Shown piece by piece: positions 32,521 through 42,582 of a DNA stretch of 64,000 nt (positions are counted from its first letter, which is position 1; each line of letters opens with the position of its first letter). Under the pieces are notes generated by a model, which ran no database searches, was not told the DNA's origin, and was given only the letters and a program-made list of their open reading frames with translations. The stretch lies in the NCBI GenBank assembly GCA_025201375.1, contig JAIWZP010000022.1, positions 310,001 to 374,000 of the forward strand, given 5' to 3'. Both the position numbers and the translations under genes were made by a program. Source of the stretch: Gongronella butleri (taxonomy: Eukaryota > Mucoromycota > Mucoromycetes > Mucorales > Cunninghamellaceae).

Positions 32521-33884
32521 TGTGATTACTGTACTAGTACCGGTGTCAGGAATGTGTTTTTTTTGTGTGCCCCTCTCTCTTTTTTTTTTTTCTCTCTCCC
32601 CTATTTTGGCCCTTTTCTTGTTTTTCGCAGCCCCTATCCTTTCTTTCTTTATCCTTTTGCTTTTTTCTTTTTTTCTTTTTTTTCTTTCTACTTTGCACGT
32701 TTAAAACCACTGTCTGCCAGTGGTAAATCCACATACTGTATCCATATCCCTAATAGTGCACTATCATAACACCCATTAAAGGTTTTTATCCTGCTTTATT
32801 TCTTTTTTTTACGCGTTTGTCGCGCTTTTCTGGTGCTTGGTGCTCCAACTGCTCTTTTTTTTTTTGTCTCTCACTTCACCTAAGGATTGCCCTAGACACA
32901 ACACCAGTACTGTACGCGCGCGTTTTTCGTGTTTCGGGATATCATAAAATACAGTAATGCTTGGATCAAGGAGGGGCAAAAGCCACGGCAACTTTGATAT
33001 TTCGGGCATTCGGGGGCGTCGGTGTGTTCAAAAAAAGCCAGCATCATGCATACTGTAGAGGTCTTTGCTTGCGTCATTCAATGAGGAGACAGTTGTACAG
33101 TATGATAGTGAATGAAATTCCCAAAAAAAGCAGATTTTCACCGATGCAATACGTACTGTATGATATGATATTACAGAACGTAAACATTGGAGGTCGACCA
33201 GAATCTCATGTTTGTGGCATTTCCAGGTAGATATTTAATAAACTCTTGGTGGCATACGGTCAACCAAGTGGGTGGGGACACAGAAATCATAGGTCTCCAC
33301 CACAAGGGGTGGCGAACTATTAGGTGGATTGCCCCACGCCGTCACCCTTTATTTTGTTGGAAAATCATAGACAGTTGGACAAGCGATGGACAAAGAATTT
33401 TGGAATTTCCAAATGTTTTTGGCCGGTCGCCATTGCAAAGCATGACAGTGGATGATGGTCTGAAAAAAAAACTGGTTGATTTTCATACTATATCATACAG
33501 TAGGCCATTTCGTGGCGTCTTTTTTTCAACATGGATGGAGTTGAAAACCAGAGGAAGAGGTGGGTTGAGTCGATGTGCAGATGAATCCCCAAAATACTGT
33601 ATCGATACAGTAGAACGTATTTTCACAAATTCAGCGATGGGGTCTCGAAATATTTCGTGGATCGGGATGAAACAGGCACCATTCAAAGAAGACGCGCTCG
33701 GACGTCATTTCTGGAACGTTTGTTTGGCCGATGCGTGACCTTTGTACGCTTGTCAAAGCCGTTCAAACATGACAAAAATTTTCAAGTTCGATGTTCTCGG
33801 CAACGGATAATGATAGACAACACACAGCGCTTTTAACGTGTCGAAGGCACCTCTTGCATATCTACAGTATTGAATACGTAACAT

Positions 33885-34030
33885 CAGTTTCATCGATGGA
33901 AGGCTAAAACTCGCAGAGAAAATTCACTTTTCCATCAAATCTTTGATTGCGATTTGCTGGACAACGGTCTAATAAACGTGTGATTTTTATTCCAGTTTCG
34001 CTAACAACTAGGGGGGCAAAGCACCTAATG
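33885..34030 (+). repeat. Dispersed repeat segment (partner at 59370)
   Basis: It shares about 150 bp with 59370-59525: catcgatgg, actcgcagagaaaatYcactttt, gcgatttgct, tttttattccag and aatgggatgacttgc in the same order and orientation. At 59.5 kb the segment continues into sequence related to repeat copies A-C, so it may be another part of the same element. Confidence 0.7.
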
Positions 34031-36272
34031 GGATGACTTGCGGCGCGCTAGCTTGGGGTTTAACTTTTTGCATCTGTCATTTTACCAGCCTCCTGCAGCC
34101 CACTCAGCGCACAAAAATGTGCAAAAAATAAAATAAAAAATACAAGAAAAAAAATTCCATGCAATCCACGCACCTTAATTTGGAGGTGTTAAACCTTAAA
34201 TTTTTGCAAAAAAAATCTTGACCAAAGTAGGCGCGTTTTCTCAGTCGATCGCCGTTCATGCGTCACTCTTTAAGCGTTTTTCTTGAGGTTGGGCGACCTG
34301 TCATTTTGTCAACCAATAGCGAATCGTCGGAGTAACCTGTTTGGGATGCATTGATCACTCGGAGTTCGAAAAATCCAAATTAGGTATTTTCTGAGATTGA
34401 AATGTGTGACCCCTGAGTGACCCCTGAATTTTTCAAAAGTGGTCGTAACGCTTTGGGTGTTTACGCTTTTTTGTTGCAAATTTTGCGCTGAACGCGATGC
34501 GGCTACTGTATTTTTGCGCGGGGTCTACAGTACCATGCCGATGGCGAGATGAATGCAAAATACAGTAGTACAAATCGGACGTTTTTGGTATTTTCGAATC
34601 CAAAAAAAAAATCGGGCGGGCCCGTCTTGATCATTGGGCCAGAGTTCACGCCAGGTCGCATTTTTCATTTGCAAGCCAGTAGGCTGTAAAAAAAATTCTG
34701 GAGGCACAGCAGGTCATCAAAGTCTGAAAAACACGCCCTTGGCGTTTAAAAGGTAAATGTGCAGGATTTTGTGCAGTGTAGCGCGATGCTTCAGACACTG
34801 AAATAATAACAAGCATTAGTTTATTTCTATCCAGTGGGATTGAAACATGGACCGATCAAATGCGTTACGTATTTGTATGTAAAGTTCGAAAAACGGATGA
34901 AAATCGTGTTTTCATGCATACGTACAGTATTTTTAGGAGCCATTTGAGATTTGACCAACTTTTATTCAAACCGAGACAAGACACGACGCTGTATCATACG
35001 CTTCTTGATGCAACACCCTCATCAATTTGATACGTACAGTATGATGCTGTACGTATTGTATATTACGTATGTGATACGTAGGACCACAGAATCAACGTCG
35101 TCGAACAAAAAACAGTGTTTTTTTTTATCACAGCTTGTTGGCGTCCGGCCATCTTGAAGCTCTTGTCAAAGGCCATGCAAGGTCTCTTTATTCAGTGTTA
35201 AGTTTATCTGCTTTTAACAGTTCTAGATTTGCAGTGTCAAGTTGATGAAAGTGTGCGGAACGCAAAAATTAATATATTTTCATTTCGTTGGTTGTTGATT
35301 ACGTGTCGCAAAGCTGCATTGCATCTAGCCCTTTGCTGAAGCTGCCAGAGTTGAAACAGGAGGCAAATGCTGTGCAGTTCTTCCGTTAAAAGCTGAGGAC
35401 TGAAAATAATTGACAAAATGCGAAATCTAAAATTGTGTTGTTTTTCTCATGATTAACCTGTTTTACCGTATTATCGTACCATCCCGCTGGGGACAAGTTG
35501 AGGTTCAAATTGCTTCGCTTATGGATGGCAAATTTCAAGCTGATCAGATAGGTGTGTTTCGACGACAACAAGCAGAAATGACCATCATCATTTAAGAAAA
35601 CGTACGACGATGGGACACGCGGACACACCATCGCTCAGAAAAAAAAAAAAAAACGAGAACTTTCAAGAAATGCTTGCGCACACTGACCGCCAATTTTTTC
35701 GCTAATTTCAATGGGATTCCGCTTGAAGGTCTTCTTTTTGTTTTATAATGTGCTATTTGGCTGCTTTTTTATGCATTTATTATTATGATTATTATTATTT
35801 TTACAATACACCGTGTTGCGAAATCTATCCTGCAACTGGTGGTGCACCAAAGCCAGACCAAACATTCGTTGGTTACTACAATGCCTCTGAAATTTTACAT
35901 CGGAAAACGATCTTTTACCCGTTTCTAGCATTTTTCGGCGCGTCGGAGGTTCGTAGCGGTTATCTGAAAGCAGTATAATTGCAGCTGATGATGTTCTTTT
36001 TCCAATGCGCATGTATTTGAATGGGCCCTTCTAGCGGAAAATCGCAAAAAAACTCAAATGCAGCAATCCGAAAACCTATAATCCAATTTGGATCACCATC
36101 TATTTGGGCCCTGTGCCGCCTGAACCCAGCCGTACCTGATGGCGCGCTCCTTGCATTCGCGGTATTAAATCCAGAGCTTTATTGATTCTAGGCGAGATAT
36201 AGAGAGCAGAAAAAAAATAAAAAAAGCAGAAATGACAAAAGGAAAGGAAGGGGGCAGGGAGTGGGAGTTGAT

Positions 36273-38496
36273 TTACAGGCCACCGCGGGCAAGGATGGTC
36301 TTGACCTGGGCACTGTCGCGCTTGGCGAACCAGAGATAGACCTCCCCAATCCTGTCGAGGGCGTCAATGTAGTCGTTCAATTCCGAGGCGGGCATGGGGA
36401 CGTATTCGGTGATGAGCTGGTCCTTGACGGACAATTCCAGTTCGAATTCATCGTCCTCCATGGGCTTGGCGTCAAAGTCGTACGCCTTGAGCTTGTGCAC
36501 AATGCGATTGCCATCGGGCGTCGCGGGCTTGCCAAAGTCGACGCCGCGGCGGGTCAAAAAGTCGACGGTGTTCTTCCAGCCAATGGACGGCAACACGTAG
36601 GCATCAAAGCCATACTCGTTGACCATCTTGTTCAGAATACGCTTGCACTGGGCATTGGAGCGCTTGCGCTTCTCGTCGACCGAGATGTCCTCCTCAAAGG
36701 TGACGTCCCAGCGGTCCGGCGCGCCAAACTCAAGGACGGCGTGCTGCACAAGCTCTTGCTCAAACAGCTTTTGCGCCGACTCGAGCGCGTGCAGCTCAAA
36801 GCCCTCGACATCAATCTTCAAAAAGTGGATGGGCGTGCGCAGCGACAAGTGCTCGGGCATCACCTTGGCGGTATTCACACCCTTTTGCTGGTCAGCAAGG
36901 CCCTTTTTCAGCGCGTCCGCATATTCGGAGCCAAGATCCGCAGGGTAGATCAGCGACTTTTGAGGATGACGGCCCTCAAAGTACGTGAAAAGCAAATCGT
37001 AGCTGGGAATCGCGTCCAAGCGGATCGTCTGCGTGCTGACGGCCGAGCCCGTGTTCTTGTAATCCAAGGAGCCAATACCACCGTCGTCCTTTTCAAAGTT
37101 GGACATGCCCAATTGCTTGTAGCCATCGAGCACGGCAAAAGGCAAGATGCGCAGGCGGTCCGAGATCTCATTGGCACGCGCACCAAAGTTGATGACGCCT
37201 AAAATAAAAAAAAGGGAGGTGGCAGGAAAAAAACAGGGATTAGAAGCGGCGATTGGACGGTTTCGCATTCTGTTGTTCCTGTGTTTCTGCGGCCAGAAAC
37301 CAAAAAAAAATTTGGGCAATTAAAAAGCCAAGACTTACTTCGCAAGTGGGTCTGAGGTTCAAAGGCGATGGCGTGTGCACCGCTGACACCGGCGACCATG
37401 GAGAAGAGGCCGTGGTTGGAGCCAGCGTCGACCATGAGCAAGGGCGTCGTGCGGTTGGCATCGCGGCGATTCACGCGCAGAATCCATTTCATCAAGGTAT
37501 AAATGCGGTGCTCACGGTCGTAGTGGTTGCGGATAGACTGGAAATGGCCGTCCGACGCAATGAAAACATCGGGCTTGCTGTTGATCTTTTTGTAAAAAAA
37601 AATAAAAAAAAGAAGCATAGATGAGCAAGGTTGTCGCCATATGCCATTTACCCGCGCCCCTTCCCTCTCTTGAGGAAGCACTTACCACACCCAATTGCCA
37701 TGCATGGCCGTTGCCAGAGTAGGCGACATTGTTTTCAGTGTTGAGATGAAGCGTGGCTTGATCGGCGGTGGGCGCAATGGTTCCAATATCAATGGCCATG
37801 TCTTTGTGGGTATCTACAAACAAGCAAATAAATAGGAAGCGCAAGGCGGGGTTGCTGTCAGATCGAGTGGGCTCCGCGTGCGCTCTTTTTTTTTGGCTCA
37901 ATGTGCCCATCGGATTTTTGGTTTCTGGCTATTTTTAACTCAATTGCCCTAAACTTTTTTTTTTTTTTTTTTTTTTTGGATCTGTTTCCAACCCTCATGG
38001 TCTGGAGGGAATCCATGCTACACGTATTTTCATCCACGCCTCTGCTCTTTACCAGGCACAAAAGGATGAGGCTGCTTGGGCGAATCCTTCATTTCGGGGT
38101 ACGCATAGCCGTACAGGGTGCTCTCCTTGTTGATTTGCTCGCCAACACGGTCAACGGGAGGAGGAGGAGGAGGGGGTGGTGGGCGTCGATCGGCAGTGCC
38201 AGGGAATTCTTTGCGGTAGCCACCAACCTGTTCCTGGTCGTCCTTTAAGAGAGAAAAAAAAAAAAGAAAAAATGGCGCGAAAAATGAGCCATTGGGATGG
38301 GAAAAAAAAGGCAAGCCATTGGGATGATGTCGCGTGCATGATCCTCTGACTGGCGGGCGCAACTTACGTTGTGGCGGCAAGTACCCAGTTTCTCGCACGA
38401 CGTACGTGGGTGGTACGACCAAAAGGCCAAATTGCCCAGGAAAAAGGTGACGGCCAGGACAAGCAGCCACGACTTTGTACAGAACCAAGGCTTCAT
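36273..38496 (-). CDS. FkbM-type methyltransferase, type II membrane protein
   Basis: Five exons (38368-38496, 38053-38242, 37686-37813, 37339-37585, 36273-37198) with consistent phases encode 539 residues. A short cytosolic start and a single hydrophobic helix (about residues 10-27) suggest an ER/Golgi signal anchor, followed by a stem containing nine prolines in a row. The catalytic part has the SAM-binding motif LMVDAGSNHGLF (around residue 202) and FLKIDVEGFELHALESA (around 360), characteristic of FkbM/Methyltransf_21 enzymes, which methylate sugars or other hydroxyls. The substrate is unknown; a lumenal glycan is a reasonable guess. It diverges from the Sip5-like gene across a 370-bp promoter region. 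Confidence 0.87.
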
Positions 38497-38866
38497 GGCT
38501 GGAAAGATGATGAGGAAAAAGAAAAAAAAGAAAAAAGGAGGATAAAGAAGAAAAAAGGGAAAAAGAAAAAAAAAAGAAGAGCAGGATCAGCCTCACCTTT
38601 TTGGATCGACATGGCTGTCGGGGCCATTTGGTGCCACACACGATTTGATGAGTTTGCACTTTGTGTCACCTTGCCTTGATTGGCCGCGCCCCCACGAGCA
38701 TTGGGGGTGGAGCATGACCCTTTTGTTTTCACACCTGGCCCTTTTTTTTTCTTGAAAATTGGTGCTACCAAATGCTCTTTCGTATTTAAATGCCCTTCAC
38801 CCTTGCGCTATGATGGTCCCTTTTGCTTTTTTTTTTCTTCCTTTTTTCTTTTTTTTTCATTTTCAA
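38497..38866. promoter_or_regulatory. Bidirectional promoter, FkbM gene / Sip5-like gene
   Basis: 370 bp between divergent starts. The FkbM side is A/G-rich on the plus strand (its leader) and the Sip5-like side is T-rich (38826-38860). No clear TATA box. Confidence 0.5.
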
Positions 38867-40080
38867 ATGGGCGCCAGCTTGTCTCGACAAGAAGATCGCA
38901 TGAATGAGCTCCTGGAGCCGCATGATCTGTACGCGCATCTCCCCATAGACTATAAAAGAAAGCTAGTGCGCAAACTCATCCTGACCAAGAGACTGGCTCC
39001 CTTTCATGAAGGTGACAAATAGAAAAAAAGCAGAAAAAAAGAAAAGCAGCCAGGGCGCGCCATCCATTGACACTTTTTTTTTATCATTCATAGGCAACGA
39101 TGCAGCCAAGTCGGAGCAGGATACCGAGTGCCCCATTTGCTTCTTGGTAAAAAGAGACAGAGCGAGGCAAAAATGGGCCGAGATAGACATTGCAGGGGCA
39201 ATTGGGTTTGCCCCGGCTGCACAATGACTCCATTTGCTCGTTTTAGTGCGCCAAGAGTTCCTTACTTTTTTTTTTTTGCATTACAAAAAAATTAGCACTA
39301 CAGTAGCGCGATCAACGAGTCAAAGTGCTGCCACCAGCCCATTTGCACGGAATGCTTTGTGCAGATGAAACGGATGGATCCCGCGGTGGCCGTCGCGTGT
39401 CCGTTCTGCTGTTCGGCCGGATTTGGCGTCTGTTACTCCCAAGGCACAAAGACGCACGCAGCAGCTGACTTATCATGCTCGCCAGCATCCGACGACGCGC
39501 CGTGCGCCACGCCATCGCCCACACCCACGTCATCTGCCACCTCAACCACGTCATTTCTGCGCCGCAAACGCTTCGCCGTCCATCCAATCCCAAAAGCAAA
39601 GGACATCCCCATCGTCCTTGTGGGTAAGGCATACTCAAATGGGGGCCCAAAAAAAAAGGAGAAATGGCAATATGATAGTGCAAAAAAAAAAAAAAAAAAA
39701 GGGCAAGAACCCATGGGCCAAAGAGAACCCGCGTGACAATCGAGATCTCTGACGTCTTTTGTTTCTCTCGTTTTTCTTTTTCCCCCTGCATAGATGACAT
39801 CCGACCTCCGCCGCCTGCACGCTTGACAGGCGTTGTGCAACCGGGCCCGCTGTACTATGCGGCAGACTTGCCCATGGGCCGAATTGGCACGAGCAGCTTT
39901 GAAGATTTGCTTGTGGAGCTGGCGATGCAGCGCGCTAATCGTGAGCGGCCGCTACGAGGTGAATCCTCGGCACAGTCAGCCGACTCGCCATTGGTCGCGC
40001 CCACCGCCACGTACTCAATCTTTTTCACCACCTCGGCTCCCAACACGTCCAATCCATCGTCCACAGGCGCCGCCTACTAG
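38867..40080 (+). CDS. Sip5-like RING-type zinc-finger protein
   Basis: Four exons (38867-39011, 39094-39146, 39296-39623, 39794-40080) encode 270 residues. The N terminus starts MGAS, a possible myristoylation site. A RING-like zinc finger is assembled across the second intron: CPIC at about residues 61-64, then CCHQPICTECF and CPFC. This spacing and the ECPICFL and ICTECFVQMKR signatures are those of the fungal Sip5 family. Yeast Sip5 binds the Snf1 kinase and the Reg1/Glc7 phosphatase, linking it to glucose signalling. The C-terminal half is Ser/Thr/Pro-rich with no domain. It is shorter than yeast Sip5. Confidence 0.85.
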
Positions 40081-40473
40081 TTCTTTTTTTTTTCTATTTG
40101 CAAATAAACATGTATAGATACCCCTCCCTTTTTTTTCCCCTTGTTTTTATCTCAACGAAACAGATCATGATTAAAATACATCTATCACGCCAATGTTCTC
40201 CAGGGTGGCACAAGTCGATCACACTCTTTTTTTTTTTAAAAAAAAAAGATAAAAAAGAAAACAAACGCGTGATCTCGTCCCCACACTCCTTTGTCTTGGG
40301 CACGCATGCGCACCGACATGTAATCTACACCTTTTTATTGTGTGATAAAATTAGGGGATAATGGAGAACAACGCGTAAAGAGCAAAATTGGGTCGAGACC
40401 AGGTGATTTTGCGAGAAAAAAAAAGGGGGTTGGTTTCGTTTTTTTTTTTTTTTTTTTTGCCATGACTTTTTTT
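40081..40473. other. Convergent 3' region (Sip5-like / MADS gene)
   Basis: Contains AATAAA at 40103 for the plus gene and a T11A10 palindrome near 40226-40249 that could fold into a hairpin between the converging transcripts. No gene. Confidence 0.5.
40225..40250. repeat. T11A10 palindrome between convergent genes
   Basis: TC, then 11 T, 10 A, then GA: a nearly perfect inverted repeat without a loop. It lies in the middle of a 393-bp convergent spacer. A similar T13A9 palindrome sits in an intron near 44440. Confidence 0.7.
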
Positions 40474-41975
40474 TCACCAGGACAGCCTGTGATCCAGACT
40501 AAAGACACTGGCACTGGGAGACCATGCGTCCATGATGATTGGAAATGTAGGCGGCGGGGCTTCAGACATGAATGGGAAAGCAGACGATGCAGATGGTGGC
40601 GTATTTGTGGTGTTCGCCGCCAAGTCAGTGGCCACGTGGCCCCAAAGCGGCGACATGACAGTGGCCGTCGATAAGAGTGGGGCCGTAGTGTACGCCGATT
40701 CATTAAATGGAGTCATGTACCCATTTTTCGGCTGAATTTGCGTATTTGTTGAGGATGCGGAGAGTGAGGCTGCGTGGATCACGGCGCCAGGTGTTAATGA
40801 AGACGAAAGCGAGGCATTGGACGACAAGGACGACAAGGACGACGATGACGACAGAGTGGATGAGGCGGATGGCGAGATGGCCATGGTGGTTGCACAGGCA
40901 GGAGGGGCCATGACGGGTGGCGGCGCCATTGACGTGTTTGTTTCCTTTTCGCGTGCGGTCTGGAACGGTAGCCATGTCAATGGATGTGTGGCCATGCGCA
41001 AAGGTGGCGTCGATGTGGACGAGGTGGTAGGTGGTGGCTGGATGTTGTTGACATTGCTGTGGTTGTTGCTTGGCGGCGGCGTGACCATGGCGGATGCATC
41101 GGCAAAGCCCATTTCAGACGCATGATGCATCGCGGTTGCCTCCTAAAATGGAAAATCAAGCATTTGGGCGTGGGTCACACAGCTCCGTTCCACACAAAAC
41201 ACCGGCACGCGTCCACGCGCCAAAAAAAACTAGCTTTGCTCGCGCGCATCCCAAAAAAAAAAAAAAAACAAAGAAAAAGCCCACTCCCTCTCTCCCTCTC
41301 TTTTTTTTTTTTTTTTAGATCTTACCTGGCGCAGACGTGCATCATCTTGTGGCTGCATCAACAACTCGGCCGAAGGTGGCGACGGTGGCACAAGAACGCC
41401 CATGGTGCAGACGGGTAGCGACATTTCCGCGTCTTTGTTCTTGATGCTGCTGGTTGGCGACCTTGTCCATCGGCTTTCTTCATCGCATCCCACCTCGGCT
41501 TCTTCCTCGTCAGTCGCCTGATAGCTGCTGCTGTCAAACTAGAATAAAAGAGCGCGGTTCAGCCAAAAGCATTCAAAAAATCAAAAAAGAGCCCTACATC
41601 GCGATTCGTCTTTGAATCAACGCGCCCAGTGTGCTACAAAAGTGTCAAGGAAGAAAGCCATCATGAGTTCAAAGGCAATTGGATTGTCGTGGCGTGATCT
41701 TTTTCTTACTTGTTTGAATCGTTGCATCAATTCAGCCATGTCGTGGCTGGCATATTGTGATAGCTTATTGTTGGGCTCCGAGATGAGCAGCGCCACTTGA
41801 CAATCGCAAAGCACACTGAGCTCGTACGCCTTTTTCATCAGCCCATGCTTGCGCTTTAAAAAAGTAACCTATCAAATCCAATCCATGAGCACAAAAATTG
41901 AGCAAAAAAACTGGCACTTGCTTGGCGATTGCGTTCATTGTGGATAGGCTGGATCTTGATTTTTCTGCGGCCCAT
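40474..41975 (-). CDS. MEF2-type MADS-box transcription factor (Rlm1-like)
   Basis: Five exons (41922-41975, 41710-41868, 41598-41633, 41326-41538, 40474-41142) encode 376 residues. The first 57 residues are a MADS box: [18 protein letters not shown], then [20 protein letters not shown] and [13 protein letters not shown]2-like extension follows (residues 58-85, [19 protein letters not shown] and VDSKTNRD). In fungi this class (Rlm1/Smp1) acts downstream of the cell-wall-integrity MAP kinase. The remainder is Ser/Thr/Pro-rich with many SP/TP sites, as expected of a MAPK-regulated activation region. Intron 1 (41869-41921) uses a GC donor (GCAAGT), and the junction NRQ|VTF is fixed by family conservation. 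Confidence 0.93.
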
Positions 41976-42582
41976 GGTTGGTTTGTCTTTTTTTAAAAAA
42001 GGGGGATTGGCTGGTGAAATAAATGAAAAAGAAACAGGAAAAAAAAAAAAAAAGGAAAAAGGGAAAAAAAGAAAATGGATCCACTCAGCCCTTTTTCTTT
42101 TTCAACCCGCCACACTCGGGCAATCATAGGGTCATGACCTCGCTTTTTTCTTTTTGCTAGGGGCTTCTTTTGGAGACAAGTACGGAAAAGGAAGAATGCG
42201 AGAAAAAAAAAGAGCGTGTTTGGCTTGGGGGACCGGGCGCGTCGGGCCGCCCTGCTTGGCCGCATGAGCAACGCAAAGGCGAGTGGCCCACGGACCTTTC
42301 ACCCACGCATGGGTTATTCGACACCGCTTTAGACCTTTTGCATGAAATTGGGCTAGCTGCATTTGGCGATCAAAACAAGAAGAGCGTGTCAAATCGAGAA
42401 CCTTTTTTATTTTTTTTTCTCTCGCCATGATTTTTTTTCTACATCATGGGCATGTGATGAGTTCTTGGCACACACACCATAAAAACAAAAAAAATGAAAA
42501 ATAAGGGGAACAATCCGACTAGGCTCAAAAGTCACCAAAAAAAAAGAAAAAAAAAAGAAAAAGAAAATAAAAGAGTTGCAAT
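41976..42582. other. Spacer between CreC-like and MADS genes
   Basis: Both genes are on the minus strand. It contains the MADS promoter and leader (A/G-rich near 42020-42080) and the 3' flank of the CreC-like gene. An 86-codon plus-strand frame at 42170-42430 has no features and is rejected. Confidence 0.5.

Larger units (their letters stand above)
30835..36272. other. 5.4-kb gene-poor repeat region
   Basis: No gene can be supported. The left part (31250-32520) is a degenerate tandem repeat with a ~0.5-kb period. The centre (32200-35100) is dotted with TACTGTA/TACAGTA heptamers. A 150-bp segment at 33885-34030 recurs at 59370-59525. ATT-rich microsatellite sequence lies at 35776-35800. The 183-codon frame at 33187-33738 has no recognisable motif and runs through repeat-like sequence, so it is not called. 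Confidence 0.65.

Noticed and set aside
33187..33738. 183-codon open frame in the gene-poor region
   Set aside because: No motif, very high Trp/Arg/His content, runs through TACAGTA-type repeats and ends arbitrarily; reads like chance or decayed sequence.
36261..37202. 313-codon plus-strand frame
   Set aside because: It is the antisense of the last exon of the FkbM methyltransferase, whose motifs are unambiguous on the minus strand.
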